Source: Reticulitermes speratus (Eukaryota; Arthropoda; Insecta; Blattodea; Rhinotermitidae). Taken from it: DNA of 64,000 nucleotides. The stretch lies in NCBI GenBank assembly GCA_021186555.1, contig JAJKFL010000005.1, positions 52,361,635 through 52,425,634 on the forward strand. Direction: 5' to 3'. The position numbers and the translations under genes are program-made. Within the stretch, counting starts at the first letter, position 1; every line of letters starts with the position of its first letter. Shown here one piece after another: positions 10,080-20,994 of the stretch. Below the pieces are notes generated by a model. It was not told where the DNA came from, did no database searches, and saw nothing but the letters and a program-made list of their open reading frames with translations.

Positions 10080-10560
10080 GAGTGGACGCGGAAAGTAGGT
10101 TTTCTTGTAAAATGTTCGTCACGTTTGTCCGAATCAAATGAAAACTGGACTGAATCGACAAATCTATGTAAAGGTAAAGATGTTTCCAGCACCATACTTC
10201 GTAAAGTAATAAATACACAGAAAAGAACGCCCTTGATACGTGTCCAAACCAGAAGCACTACAATTGCCGTAAACTGCACAAATTTCTATCAGTTACTCAA
10301 CAGAATGTCTCTGTAATTAACAAGTAAATGGGAAGTTCTACACAAAACAAAATCCCTCGATAAACAGTCGTGTTTTCGAGGAAATATTTTGTCAGTTTAC
10401 CGCAAGATTCTATTAAAATCACGACACTGCCACTCACAGTCTAGTACGGTCTTCTCACGTAAAATAAATCCATTCGAAGTATGAACTGCATAGATATTAC
10501 ATGAGTTTCAATGCGTGTCTGTGTCTATTTTTTTCATTCTTCGATGTGACCTACCCAAAT
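10080..10560. other. No gene recognised
   Basis: The plus frame at 10059-10316 (85 codons) has KVINTQKRTPLIRVQ and may still belong to LINE-linked sequence. I cannot confirm a family. Confidence 0.35.
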
Positions 10561-10576
10561 AATGCAGCGAAGACAT

Positions 10577-10870
10577 GTTAAAGGTAAAGCAACCCCATTA
10601 CAGGCCTAGACAGGCCCTGAGGGGTCCAGGAGGTTGAGGCTCCCAGATTTGTAGACAATCGGCACATGAAGGCGGTAAGGTTGTCAGCCCTACGCACCGG
10701 CCGCCTTTACCCACCAGGAAATTTTCCTGGTACTCATTTCTGTTAGAGGCTGAGTGCGACCGAAACGATTATGTCAATGAATTAATTCCAATGACACCAT
10801 CGGGAATCGAACCCGCGACGTTCCGGTTTGTAGCGCAGAGACTCAACCAACTACGTCACCGCGCGCCCCC
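10577..10870 (-). mobile_element. tRNA-derived SINE, family S3, with 11-bp target duplication
   Basis: AGCGAAGACAT occurs at 10566-10576 and again at 10871-10881, fixing both ends. On the minus strand the head is GGGGGCGCGCGGTGACGTAG, GTTGGTTGAG (A box) and GCGGGTTCGATTCCCG (B box). The body has AACAGAAATGAGTACCAGG and GCCGGTGCGTAGGGCTGACA, and the 3' end is CAGGCCTGTAATGGGGTTGC, then TTTACC. All four S3 copies in the window have exact duplications. Confidence 0.92.
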
Positions 10871-10919
10871 AGCGAAGACATTATATTACAATTTAATTTA
10901 GAAACCTTAGGTTTACGCT

Positions 10920-11215
10920 GTGGGCCGCGATAGCTCAGTCGGTATAGCGACTCGCTACTAGCTGGACGGTCCGGGGATCGAATCCCAATGGGGGCGAGAT
11001 TTTCAGCACGCGTCCAGACCGACCCTGGGGCCTACCCAGCCTCCTGTACAATGGGTACCGGGTCTCATTCCCGGGTGTAAAGCGGCCTGGGCGTGGCTTT
11101 GACCACCCACTCCCATCTAGCGCCGAGGTGAAAGAAAGAGTAGAGCTATACCTCTACTCCCCCTCTAGATCTTCATGGCCTATTCTTGGGTGAACTTTAC
11201 CTTTACCTAGGTTGA
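10920..11215 (+). mobile_element. tRNA-derived SINE, family S4, full length
   Basis: Best-preserved S4 copy. The head is GGGCCGCGATAGCTCAGTCG, GTATAGCG (A box) and CCGGGGATCGAATCCC (B box). The body has CCCAGCCTCCTGTACAATGG, GTACCGGGTCTC, GTAAAGCGGCCTGGG, CCACCCACTCCCATCTAGCG and GAGTAGAGCTATACCTCTAC, and the end is ACTTTACCTTTACC. The tRNA-like start and length near 295 bp fit an RNA polymerase III-derived retroposon moved by a LINE. Confidence 0.85.
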
Positions 11216-11219
11216 TGCT

Positions 11220-11800
11220 AAATTGTTCTATAGTTAGTGGATTATAAGCTATTCCGGAAACTTGATTGTTCTAGACACTTGGTGTTAGTGATGTTGGGGT
11301 GGGCTGATCAAAGACATTATCATATTCTGCAAACATGGAGCAGATTATCCTAATTTATAACCCCCATAATCAAGGACCTGAAAGGCAGTTCGTAATTATA
11401 CAGCTGGTCAAGAAAATCCGCGTGTTTATGCAGCTCCAAAGTTCATCGTTCTTTTAACAAAAGTCGACTCTTACACCACATGCTCAATCAGTTGCATTCA
11501 GTAGGTCTTCATGCCTTTAGCAACAGCTGTTAAAGATCCATTAATTACTATTAACCCCATATCTGCGTTACACTTCCAATTGGTGTGAGCCCTCTATTTT
11601 CCTATCAAAACCTGTAGTTAATTCGTAATGCCCCTCACGCGTACTACATATTCCGCCAATCTTATCCTCTTTGAATAAACTAACCTAATGATATTAGTTG
11701 GAAAGTCAAGTACAAATGTCCCCATTAGGTAACTCCCTAAATCCCATATAATTTCATGTTTCTTTGGTTCAAATGTCTCATTCAGGAAGACTCCGACGCC
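11220..11800. other. No gene recognised
   Basis: AT-rich, no supported feature. Confidence 0.4.
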
Positions 11801-11804
11801 GTGT

Positions 11805-11905
11805 AATTTGGTGATGTTCTGGGATACGACACCGTGTAGTTTGGTGATGTTCTGGGATACGACGCCGTGTAGTTTGGTGATGTTCTGGGATACGACGCTG
11901 TGTGA
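11805..11905 (+). repeat. 33-bp tandem repeat, three copies
   Basis: The unit GTGATGTTCTGGGATACGAC plus GCCGTGTAGTTTG is repeated three times. ACGACGCCGTGTA also occurs in the 108-bp unit at 45618-46919, so this is a small expansion within the same repeat family. Confidence 0.8.
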
Positions 11906-11976
11906 TTTAATACGAGATACGTTGATAGGTATTATCAAGGTTTTCGAGAAATTTTGTGCTTTATTTTCTAACTTGC

Positions 11977-12012
11977 AGATGACGGCAGCAGGTCCTTCCG
12001 AAACGTCACTGG
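11977..12012 (+). repeat. GAAACGTC-type repeat core
   Basis: GATGACGGCAGCAGGTCCTT then CCGAAACGTCACTGG: the 3' half of the core with a weak stem II (GGCAG...). Confidence 0.45.
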
Positions 12013-12149
12013 CTAGCCACTGCATGAACCGACGCTATACTTTGAACGCCACATTTTCGACATTCACATTCTTGTCACCGTCAAATCTCACATCTTATGG
12101 TAAACTTTGTTTTGCCTTTAAAGAAGTGACCCATATAACATAAACAATA

Positions 12150-12424
12150 TTTTTCTATGGCGCAACAGCCTAACGCGGGCCTAGATCGCCTCATTGTTAA
12201 GGTTTCTAGATGACACACAATTAGACACTCAACCACCCACACACAACACACACACAGCCGGTAGGACTCCTCTGAACGAGTGATCGGCTCATCGCAGAGG
12301 TCGCTACCTACACAACAAACACAAGAGACGAAAATCCTTGCTCTCAGCGGGATTCGAACCCGCGATCCCATCAATCAGGCGGCTGAACGCCTACGGCTCA
12401 AACCACACGGCCACCAGCATCGGC
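12150..12424 (-). mobile_element. SINE, family S1
   Basis: The minus strand reads GCCGATGCTGGTGGCCGTGT at the head and GCGGGTTCGAATCCCGC at the B box, with CGATGAGCCGATCACTCG... and the end GCTGTTGCGCCATAGAAAAA. A GTGTGTTGTG stretch is slightly expanded. Divergence from the 5549 copy is moderate. Confidence 0.8.
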
Positions 12425-12512
12425 ACTTTAAGCATATTTTACGATAGTTAACTTTTCTACGAGACTGTGACTATGAAGAATGCTGGCATGTGACAGGTGT
12501 AGTGTTGTAGAG

Positions 12513-12557
12513 GGTTACCGACGTTTCAGAGGAATATTCTGCCTCCATCATCAGGGC
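12513..12557 (-). repeat. GAAACGTC-type repeat core
   Basis: On the minus strand CCTGATGATGGAGGCAGAAT, then ATTCCTCTGAAACGTCGGTA. Stem II GGAGG/CCTCT pairs imperfectly (GGAGG...TTCCTCT). The core CTGATGA is intact and the stem III block CGTCGG is present. Confidence 0.55.
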
Positions 12558-12979
12558 ATTGAAGCAACTGGTTCCTCTGAGACGTCACTATACATCCACC
12601 AGATTACACAGTGTCTTATTCTAGTTGACAGAAATCTTCAAGAAACGTATTTAGCATTAAGCTCTGTAAATATTATAATTTTTTTCTATATGGTAAATAC
12701 TGAAAAAGACTCAATTAAAATAAATTCTTCACTTTGTACAATGCAGTTTCGTATCTTTAGCAAGACCACTAGTTCTACACATATACTAGTAAGACCATCA
12801 AGCCCGATGAGGTTTGAATTTCTCGCGGCGATGACTACGGCTTCTGACGCCATGACAACTGATAGAAATACAAAGTGGTTTCGGATTAACCCGCTTGCCT
12901 CCATTTTCACAATAAAATTACAACACATAAGAAATTTATCAAAAACTCATATCTTAAATCAGTGGCTACATAGAATGTA

Positions 12980-13022
12980 TTCTGAAGATGGAGAGAGCAC
13001 ATTCTGTCGAAACGTCGGCAAA
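12980..13022 (+). repeat. GAAACGTC-type repeat core
   Basis: TTCTGAAGATGGAGAGAGCA then CATTCTGTCGAAACGTCGGC: core CTGAAGA-T and GAAA-CGTCGG are kept, but the U needed in stem III is C and stem II is poor. Confidence 0.5.
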
Positions 13023-13375
13023 TTTCTACAAGACTATGCGGACTCACATCTCAGAATACGGTAACCTTGACGACAAATAAGGCACAGAAATTACCAAAGA
13101 AGGGACTTCAATAATCTATGCACTCTCCTTTTTGTTTCATTTCATTTCATTTAGCTGTTTTTCTTCCCCGTCGGCTAGACCTGTAGGTGTTCTGGTCTTG
13201 AACCGTGTCGCTGAAATATGGTTAAGTGTCCCGCTGAGTCTGCAAATCACCACACAACTACATCTACGATGTGACAGTAACTTTAGGCTATCCCTCTGTA
13301 ACAATGAGTGTAATTAAATTCAAAATTACAGTCCTCTGCTTTGTCGCCACTTTCTACTCCCCATAATTCCCAGTG

Positions 13376-13530
13376 GTTCGTTAGGTCATGCAGGACACTA
13401 ACCAGACTACTGCCTGTTGGACCTGCCCTGTCGCATACAGACTCACTCCAATCTTCCTCTGTTCATTAGGCTATGTAGGACACTAACTCAACTACTGTCT
13501 ATTGGCAGTGCCCTGTCGCATACAGGTCTA
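13376..13530 (+). repeat. Two diverged tandem copies of a ~85-bp unit
   Basis: GTTCGTTAGGTCATGCAGGA...ACTAACCAGACTACTG...CCCTGTCGCATACAG is followed by GTTCATTAGGCTATGTAGGA...ACTAACTCAACTACTG...CCCTGTCGCATACAG. No function seen. Confidence 0.7.
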
Positions 13531-13738
13531 CCCGCTATTTCCAACACAAGACCACAGACAAAGTTCTAGCCTCACCCTGAGACATGGCAATCCAGTTCGA
13601 CAGTGCGGTACGATTTACATTATACGGACAGTCACTTTCTGGTTAGGAGCCGTAAAATGTTCTTCACTCTTGGAATAGAGTATCCACACCAGCGATCGCG
13701 GTAAATGAATACAATCAAAGAACATTTACCCTGATAGT

Positions 13739-13855
13739 GAGCGTACCTTGAGCGTACCTTAAGCATACCGTGAGCGTACTGTGAGCGTACCGTGAGCGTA
13801 CCTTGAGCGTACCTTGAGCGTACCTTGAGCGTACCTTGAGCATACCGTGACCGTA
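13739..13855 (+). repeat. 11-bp minisatellite, about ten copies
   Basis: The unit GAGCGTACCTT, with variants GAGCATACCGT and GAGCGTACTGT, is repeated without interruption. Confidence 0.95.
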
Positions 13856-14168
13856 TCTATAGCTGAAATCGGGCTTAACTAACAGAGTGGCAGTTGAACT
13901 ACGACGTTATATAACGCTAATACTAAAGCCCGCGATTGGTCACACTCCTCAATCAGACACATCCGCCTCTGATCTTCTTACTATACTACTTCCATAAAAT
14001 CGATCTTAATGTAAGCTCTCTTCCTTTGAAGCAGATGTCTTCCAGCAGCTTTCCAAACCACACGTCTAGCATACATACAAATCCAAGTCTCCCCTAATTT
14101 GCTTCTATACTTCCCGTATCTTACGTCTGAACAAACATAAGGAAACGAAATTTACCCCGCACTTTCGG

Positions 14169-14169
<1 letters not shown>

Positions 14170-14208
<39 letters not shown>

Positions 14209-14209
14209 G
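14170..14209. repeat. (ATT)n microsatellite
   Basis: About 13 ATT units, possibly the tail of a decayed retroposon. Confidence 0.95.
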
Positions 14210-14327
14210 AGCACAAGCCTTTTTTTCTTGGGACTACCCTTCGATTAACCCTGGGCTGTCACGGTGGTGGCCCCCTGCCCACTAAGTATATGTTTTTTTT
14301 TGCGTGGTGAAGGGCCCCGCAGCAGAT

Positions 14328-14545
14328 GCTACGGACGCACCACAGCCTTAAGGTTTCTTGTGCAACCCCTGTGATGAAGATGAGCAGTTTTTTTTACCAA
14401 GTTTTACAATTAATGGAGCACCAGTGTAATGAAATTGACAGGGGAAAACCGACAACTCGGAGAAAAACCTGTCCCAGTGCCACTTTGTCCACCATAAATC
14501 TCACATGGACTGACCCGGGATCGAACCCGGGCCTCCAAGTGTATG
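14328..14545 (-). mobile_element. tRNA-derived SINE, family S5
   Basis: The minus strand carries CCCGGGTTCGATCCCGGGTC (B box), CATGTGAGATTTATGGTGGA, ACAAAGTGGCACTGGGACAG, and the end AACTTGGTAAAAAAAACTGC...GCACAAGAAACCTTAAGGCT. It matches 58495-58760 on the plus strand and 38165-38320. The A box is degraded. Confidence 0.75.
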
Positions 14546-14869
14546 TGTTACTTACAAATCTTCACCATATTTAACGACTTACATTTAAATTTTATAATTT
14601 TAGGCAAATTCACCCCCGTTGTGTTTTAAATAATCTATGATATAAGAAAATCAGTCAAAGACAACCAATATATTTAATTCAAATCAGCATAACTCTTGTA
14701 TTTATCTGTATATATAAAAATTCTTTATTAGTACAGCTTAATAATGTCTTGTAAGCTACCTCCTCGTTAATAAACCACTTCCTAATTAGAAACTCCATTT
14801 ATCATTTTATAGTTTCTGACCAACTAAAAAATACATGATATCCTCTTTGCCTTAACTTATCGTGCATTT

Positions 14870-14893
14870 TCACTTTATATTCACCGTGCATGT
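14870..14893 (+). repeat. Isolated terminus of the ribozyme-bearing element family
   Basis: ACTTTATATTCACCGTGCAT is identical to the left end at 24121-24140. No second end or ribozyme core follows, so this is a solo terminus. Confidence 0.6.
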
Positions 14894-15123
14894 TTTTCTC
14901 CATTTTTTTACCAATATGTACGGTAAACAAATACGTTAAAACGGTGTGCAGTGTAAGCAATGGACAAGCTGAATAAGAACAGAATACTTATTTCCAATTA
15001 CCTGTTGCATTTGAAATTAAATAACTTGACATGTGCTTTCATATTCTCACAGCGGTGAGCAATAACAGTAGCTATTGCCTTCCGGGACATGACACCGTGC
15101 ATTCTGGTAGGAATTCCCTAACT

Positions 15124-15446
15124 GTAATCTGTGGTCTTTTGGGTAATTACACGGCGTCGTGTGGTAATTATTTACCGACGTTTCGGAACAACGTATCGGT
15201 CCCATCTTCATGGGTCAAGATTCCAAGATGGAAAGAAAGCTTGTGACAAGGAAACTTGGCAGCAAGGCGGGGTAGGGAGCCGTGCGATGTGACAATACCC
15301 CGCCTTGCTGCCAAGTTTCCTTGTCACAAGCTTTCTTTCCATCTTGGAATCTTGACCCATGAAGATGGGACCGATACGTTGTCCCGAAACGTCGGTAAAT
15401 AATTACCACACGACGCCGTGTAATTACACAAAAGACCACAGATTAC
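15124..15446. mobile_element. Foldback element, 151-bp arms, GAAACGTCGG type
   Basis: Arms 15124-15274 and 15296-15446 are nearly perfect inverted copies around a 21-bp spacer. Each contains, facing outward, ATGAAGATGGGACCGATACG and TTGT(C/T)CCGAAACGTCGGTAA, followed by TTACCACACGACGCCGTGTA and ACCACAGATTAC. The outer half matches the 108-bp unit of the array at 45618-46919, but the inner half (AAGCTTGTGACAAGGAAACT...) is private to this copy. The first C of the CTGAAGA core is A here. Confidence 0.9.
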
Positions 15447-15530
15447 ATCAACATCGCGGCGGAAGCCTGAAATCAAAATTCCCTAACTGTTCGGAGAAAC
15501 TTCCAGCCTTCAACTATAGGGTTAAATTGC

Positions 15531-15575
15531 TACGAAACGTCGGTGCATTGTTACCGCACTACATGGCGTAACGTC
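15531..15575 (+). repeat. GAAACGTC-type repeat fragment
   Basis: ACGAAACGTCGGTGCATTGT then TACCGCACTACATGGCGTAA: only the 3' half of the core remains, followed by a related inverted GGTGC/GTACC-like segment. Confidence 0.5.
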
Positions 15576-15876
15576 CCAGAACACGCTATTCTTTACATTA
15601 TTACGCTGCCGGTTTCCCACTTGAGAGTCACTCTTCTGTACAATTTCAACTCCTGTGTAGTGTGTTACAGCTCATTGAATTAACCACACCCTAGGGAGAG
15701 GACCATCAGTACACTTCTTGTAGTTAAGTATGTGTTATCGTTAAAGTGTGTATTGCTGCATGTCACATAATACCTAGGTACACCATTCAAATGGATATTA
15801 TAGGTGAAACATGAAATCAAAGGTCTTTAAATGTTTATCTTTTTTCATTAAGTAAGTACTAGCCACTATATACATT

Positions 15877-16139
15877 TTTTTCTGTATGGCTCGACAGCCT
15901 TATATGGGCCTGGGCCTCCTCGTTTCGCCGACGCTTCACGATCACACTTTAGACACACCACAGTCGGTAGAACTCCTCTGGACGAGGGACCAGCTCGTCG
16001 CAGAGACCTCTATCTGACAACACACAACACTCACAAGAGACACACATCCATGCCCCCGGTGGGATTCAAACCCACGATCCTAGTAAGCGAGCGGCCGTAG
16101 ACCGACGCCTTAGACCGCACGACCACTGGGATCGGCCAT
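15877..16139 (-). mobile_element. SINE, family S1, with 10-bp target duplication
   Basis: TATATACATT at 15867-15876 recurs at 16140-16149. The minus strand starts GCCGATCCCAGTGGTCGTGC, then GGTCTAAGGCGTCGG (A box) and GTGGGTTTGAATCCCACCGG (B box), and ends with GGCCCATATAAGGCTGTCGA, GCCATAC and a run of A. Head-to-tail intact apart from point changes. Confidence 0.9.
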
Positions 16140-16191
16140 TATATACATTACCTGGTTAAAATTTGTTAAGGACCTTCGATTACATAGTACA

Positions 16192-16860
16192 GCAGAACCT
16201 CGGTTATCCGAACTTCGCTTAACCGAAACTCGGGTTAACCAAAACGCCTGTCAGGCGCTGCGATTCCCATAACTGCCTGCCGCGAGACACCTCTGAGCCT
16301 CTCGCCGTCAGTTTGCTGTCAAAAGTTGAGGGTGCGGACGAGTGTCAAATTGACGTGTGTGCTGCTTACAGTGCGGTTTTAACGTTTTGTGTGACGGTGA
16401 TTGCAAACATGTTGGCTAGACGAAACGTGTTGTAATGACAGTTGAACAGAAATGGGAGGCTGTGAGACGAATTGAAAGTGGCGAGATCTTGCGAAATGTC
16501 GCGGCGGATTTCGGTGTTGGCATGTCAACGGTTTGAGATTGGGTAAAATGGAAATCGAAACTCGAAGAACATTCCTCTAAAATGCCGAATGGAGGGAAAT
16601 TGCAGCCCAAAAAACGTGAAAAAAAAGTTCAAACTAAAATATCAGATACTTTTCGTATAAATTTGTAGTGTTGTATTGTATCTGTAAATATCATCACACT
16701 TTCTTGTGCCATAAATTTTATTAACATAAGACGTGTTTCCGAATAAATGTTATTTTTGTTGCACCTTATAACGTCAAGCCGAATTTCCGAATTATTCGAA
16801 ATATTGCTTATCCGAAATCGGGTCCGCCTCCTTTATCTCGGATAATCGAGGTTTTGCTGT
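16192..16860 (+). mobile_element. Pogo/Tigger-like DNA transposon, internally deleted
   Basis: The left end CAGCAGAACCTCGGTTATCC and the right end GGATAATCGAGGTTTTGCTG are inverted, and TA flanks both sides. Within the left arm the motif ATCCGAA/AACCGAA repeats. The internal region keeps only the beginning of the transposase gene (next entry) before jumping to the 3' end. Tigger-family ends have this CAGTAGAACCTCGGTTATCCG form. Confidence 0.85.
16438..16622 (+). pseudogene. Pogo-like transposase, N-terminal CENP-B-type HTH fragment
   Basis: Translated from 16438: TVEQKWEAVRRIESGE, ILRNVAADFGVGMSTV, stop, DWVKWKSKLEEHSSK. This is the first helix-turn-helix of the CENP-B/pogo DNA-binding domain: a KWEAVRRIE helix, then the turn VAADFGVGMSTV. 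A TGA stop sits where the recognition helix continues. The second DNA-binding half and the DDE domain are absent. Confidence 0.8.
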
Positions 16861-16868
16861 ATAACAAA

Positions 16869-17164
16869 CAGGGGTGGCCAGCCAGGTGAGCTTCGGAAGC
16901 CGCAATTTAGGAGGCGACTTAGGGAAGAGCCATGAATTAATGAATAAAATATTTTCTCCCCTTATTTGATGGCTTCTGATTTCTGTTCTACCAACTACAC
17001 TATGTCACTTTCAGTCAGTTATGAGTCTCTTGTCTTTAGCAAGTCTTTCGAAACGCCGTTCACGGTCAGCCTCGTGTGCACGTAAATTATCTGAGTATTA
17101 TTTCTACAGGCGACTTGCGCGAGCCGAACCGGTGACGAGCGCGAGCCACGTTGTGGTCACCCCT
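16869..17164. mobile_element. hAT-like MITE
   Basis: The left end CAGGGGTGGCCAGCC and the right end GTGGTCACCCCTG are imperfect inverted repeats about 295 bp apart. The ends resemble hAT (Charlie/ZBED-like) termini. GGCGACTT occurs near both ends. It lies 8 bp from the pogo-like element. Confidence 0.6.
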
Positions 17165-17169
17165 GGTAT

Positions 17170-18460
17170 ATGGTATGCCTAGGTAAAACGGTAAAGTTGT
17201 CCCTCTCCTTAGTGAAGACTTGAGGAGAATGGAGATAAATCTCCACATACTCTTAAACTCGACACTAGACGAAGGGTTGACTAAACAGTGTTCAATAAAG
17301 CATAGCGGAGCATCAAGACTGAATCAAAAGGCACCAATCAACGCAGTTACAAAAGTGTTTACCTAAAAGAGACGAGAGGCGTAAACGTCATACCATTAGT
17401 CTACGTGCATGATTTTCGATAGGATTTTAATGGATTTAAATTAAATTTGGTACAGGTGGGACTTCCGGGTAAATGTAATTTCAGTCAGTACCCGTCCACT
17501 ACTTCACAAAAAGCTGAAACCGAAGTCTATCAAATTATTCTAACACAATTCTCGGAAAAGTTCTGTTACCAAAACCAGATCCCACTAGCCGTGTAAAGTC
17601 AAGCTGTTACCGAATATGCCGTCTGCTTTAACACTAAGAATAACTGCATTTTGTCCATAAAATGTATTTATGCATTTCTTATAATTCCCGTAATACACAG
17701 CGATTACTAGAACATTAACGGATCAGTAGTTCTAACGCAGTTTGTGTTTACTGCGAGGTACGAACTGACATTTTATATAAGAATATTTGTTGAATAAAAT
17801 CCGTGCTTCTAAGAGTTGAGTGGCCTCAATACCTCCTAGTGAGTGTACATTTTAGGAAACAAGACAGTTATATTAAAGTCTGTGTCCCTTAAATTTAAAA
17901 AAATTTCGCAAAAAGCATGCTGGTATCACTGACACAATTAAATTAAAATTTAGAGCATTAGAGTGAAGATTGGCGATTTTATGTTTAAAATAAGTTTCGT
18001 GAAAAAACTTGAATCCTCTGAAAGTTAATTGTGAGAGGACAGAACGTAAGTCAGGTCTACCTATTTATTTATTTTAGAAAGGTAAATAACGCACAGTGTA
18101 ACAATCATGGGGCACATGAAAAACAAAAAAATGTATTGGCATAAAATACGTGTTATATTTTTCCCTGCGTTTGTTCGAAATTTTCTTGCGCTTCGATAAA
18201 TGCATGGTTGCAGAAACTCAATACACAGCCATGTAAAATGTGCGTTATTTTGCTCTCACTTGAACGCACATTGCCAATTATAGATACAAATCTCCAATAT
18301 ACGTTTTATGAATATCCGTTCAGAGGCTATCGAGGTGTTACTGTGACGAAAGACAGACCCGACATTTATATAAATTCTCGTCGCAAAAGCGACAAAAACT
18401 GAGGGAGGATATTACTTTCTGTTTCATTGCAGATACTTAGTCAGCCGTAATAATTAATGG
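17170..18460. other. No gene recognised
   Basis: AT-rich sequence with no long frame. The 64-codon frame at 18208-18402 has no recognisable motif. Confidence 0.45.
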
Positions 18461-18465
18461 AGGGA

Positions 18466-18512
18466 GGATGGAGGCAGCAAGTTCCTCCGAAACGACGGTA
18501 ATCATCTGACCA
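18466..18512 (+). repeat. GAAACG-type repeat core
   Basis: GGAGGATGGAGGCAGCAAGT, TCCTCCGAAACGACGGTAAT. Stem II GGAGG...CCTCC pairs, and GAAACGACGGTA fits the C(NNNN)G-TA stem III layout with GACG as the loop. The CTGA half is degraded to GGA. Confidence 0.5.
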
Positions 18513-18738
18513 CTAATTAAACGGGATACGTTATTCACTGTAGACTGCGTAAGGAGCGGATAATTGGGAAATTATTTCTGATACAGACAGTAAACAGTAC
18601 AGACTGCATCAAGGTCCACCAGGAATTTCTATTAAATGTACAGGGTTATCTTTCCTCGCAAGAGAAGTTTCTTGGATATTGAAGCAGAAATTTCACAGAA
18701 AGCATTAAACACTACATGCCAGCAGGGCATGAACTGTT

Positions 18739-18932
18739 ACCGTATTTCCCCCTTCGTAAGACGCCACAAGTGATAAGACGCAGGCTATAATTAGCAAGGT
18801 AAGTTTTTTTTTTTTGCGGATTTAATAACCCACTTACGTAACAATTTATCATCTGATGTTAGGAGGCAGGGTGATTTCTAGGGACATATTTCAGGGAGAA
18901 AATATGCGTTTTATGACGAGGGAAATATAGGA
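18739..18932. mobile_element. MITE-like inverted repeat
   Basis: CCGTATTTCCCCCTTCGTAA...GACGC at the left is answered by GCGTTTTATGACGAGGGAAA...TATAGG at the right. The pattern resembles palindromic non-autonomous DNA elements, but neither class nor duplication is clear. Confidence 0.45.
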
Positions 18933-18934
18933 TT

Positions 18935-19280
18935 TCATTTTCATACCATTTAAGTGCAAAAATAATATAATTTGCTTATACTGCAGGGAGTTACTCCAGA
19001 GGTTATACACAGTTTTTAGTCTCAACAACCTGAGAGTTAAATTTAAAAAATAAAGCACTAGAGTACCGTATGATAAGACAATCTTCTTACGCTTCCTTTT
19101 AGTTCTTTCGTTAAGTATAAAAGCTTACAGTTACAAACACCTGCAGGTAATGACAGCAGTGAAAAACGTATGTCTCAGTACTATAGTGTCCATCTTTACC
19201 GAAAAATTTCCTAGATAGCAGAATTATATATTGCATGTCGTTCTACTATTAAGTTTAGCGCTGCAGTATGAAAGTCTTTG
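18935..19280. other. No gene recognised
   Basis: AT-rich, nothing supported. Confidence 0.4.
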
Positions 19281-19284
19281 GCAA

Positions 19285-19590
19285 ATGCGGAGTCGGCATA
19301 GTGAGTAGGTTACGGGCTGGACGACCGAGGGATCGTGTTTCGATTTCTGACAGGGAAAATAAATTTTTCTTCTCCAAAACCACGGCACCGAATCTGGTGT
19401 CAATCCAGCCCTCTATTTAATGGGTACGGGGGGGGGGGGAGGTTCTTTACCGTGAGGTAAAGCGACCGAGGGGTGAAGCTGACCACTGGCCTCCATCTAG
19501 CACGGAGAGTGAGAATGATTGGAGCTATACCTCCACTCGCCCATTTGCCTTCATGGCGTGCACACGAACAACTTTACTTTCCCTTTATCT
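19285..19590 (+). mobile_element. SINE, family S4
   Basis: The head is GGAGTCGGCATAGTGAGTAG with a degraded B box (GGGATCGTGTTTCGATTTC). The body has TTTAATGGGTACGGG, a G run at 19428-19439, AGGTAAAGCGACCGAGGGGT, CACTGGCCTCCATCTAGCAC and GAGCTATACCTCCACTCGCC, and the end is AACTTTACTTTCCCTTT. Confidence 0.75.
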
Positions 19591-19597
19591 TGGCGTA

Positions 19598-19866
19598 CAT
19601 CACTTAGTGTGCATCACTTAGTGTACATCACTTAGTGCACATCACTTAGTGTACATCACTTAGTGCACATCACTTAGTGCACATCACTTAGTGCACATCA
19701 CTTAGTGCACATCACTTAGTGCACATCACTTAGTGCACATCACTTGGCGTACATCACTTAGCGCACATCACTTAGTGCACATCACTTAGTGTACATCACT
19801 TAGTGTACATCACTTAGTGTACATCACTTAGTGCACATCACTTAGTGCACATCACTTAGTGCACAT
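19598..19866 (+). repeat. 14-bp minisatellite, about 19 copies
   Basis: The unit CTTAGTGCACATCA alternates with CTTAGTGTACATCA. It starts directly after the S4 SINE end and may have grown from its 3' flank. Confidence 0.95.
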
Positions 19867-19869
19867 GTC

Positions 19870-20990
19870 GTTGTCTTTCTACGCCGCTTCCAGTTATTGA
19901 GGGTCTAGGTATTTCTCAGGGTTCGTTTTTAACGATTTTCCATTAATATGTCAAAGGACTTTACATGTTAATGGTCTTAGAACAAAGCTTTGGGGATTTG
20001 TCTCGACTTCTATTCATAGTTTTACTAACACTAAAACAAAATCTATTGAAATTCAGATTCGTCAGACACGATAGTCTTAGGGGAGCTGAGAAACTTGGTT
20101 AAAACAATGAAAAAATCCAACGGTGTTATTTAAAAAGGTATTGAATGTTCCAGTAAAACTAACTTTCTCTTATAATTAATTATTCGCATTATGTTTACAC
20201 GAAAGCAAAACAATTACTCAAGCGTTCCTGCAGACGTCTGCACGGTGCTGCCTTCTGAAAACCGTATTAAGAATTTAAAACACAAGATGTGGACAGGAAG
20301 TATGTATAAAAACATACAGTGTGAAGAGGTTGGCTTAATTGCGGCTGCAGGCAGGTAACAGGAACCGGCCTATATTCGGGCTTACGTGATTCCAGTTCTT
20401 TCGCGTTCGTAAGATTTGGTAGGATTTTTAATTCACTTTTTTTTTTAGTGAAGACCAAAATATAAAAAAAAATTTGTATCCATAAATAGGATATGTAAAA
20501 GTCTGAAACTAATAATATGAAAGTAAGTTTAATTACGTATTTGCAATGTAAGTTAAAGGCATTGATATAAGACAACAACAAGAATTGTCAGTCTTGCAAT
20601 TTCCACCTATGTAATCGTTCATAGGAACACAACTATCGCCTACGTCATGGGAGACAGGCAGGGCTACTAATTTGGAAAGTTACAAAGTTTGCATGTACAC
20701 AGTTCCTCCACGCCTGACATAAAGGAGAAACTAAAGAGAATACAGGGCGTTATTTTGTCAACTGGTGCAACAACATAACGACGGAACTTAAATAAATACA
20801 GTATGATAGTGTGGGCTTTATTCAACTTCCTCAGAATATATTCCAGAGGCAGGCTTTTGTGTATATGGTAATGAACCTTTTAGTTCTACGACACACGGAC
20901 AAAATCTCGATCAGCTGACCAACTGCCAGTTTGTCAAAGACTGCTTTATGATGTTATCTGGTAACATTTGTAAAAATGCACATAGAAGTG
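19870..20990. other. No gene recognised
   Basis: Includes a minus-strand 104-codon frame at 20267-20581 that is hydrophobic, without homology I can name and without splice context. I treat it as chance. Confidence 0.45.
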
Positions 20991-20994
20991 TTGA

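Noticed and set aside
12480..13064. 194-codon plus-strand frame
   Set aside because: It runs through two GAAACGTC repeat cores and unrelated sequence, with no conserved domain.
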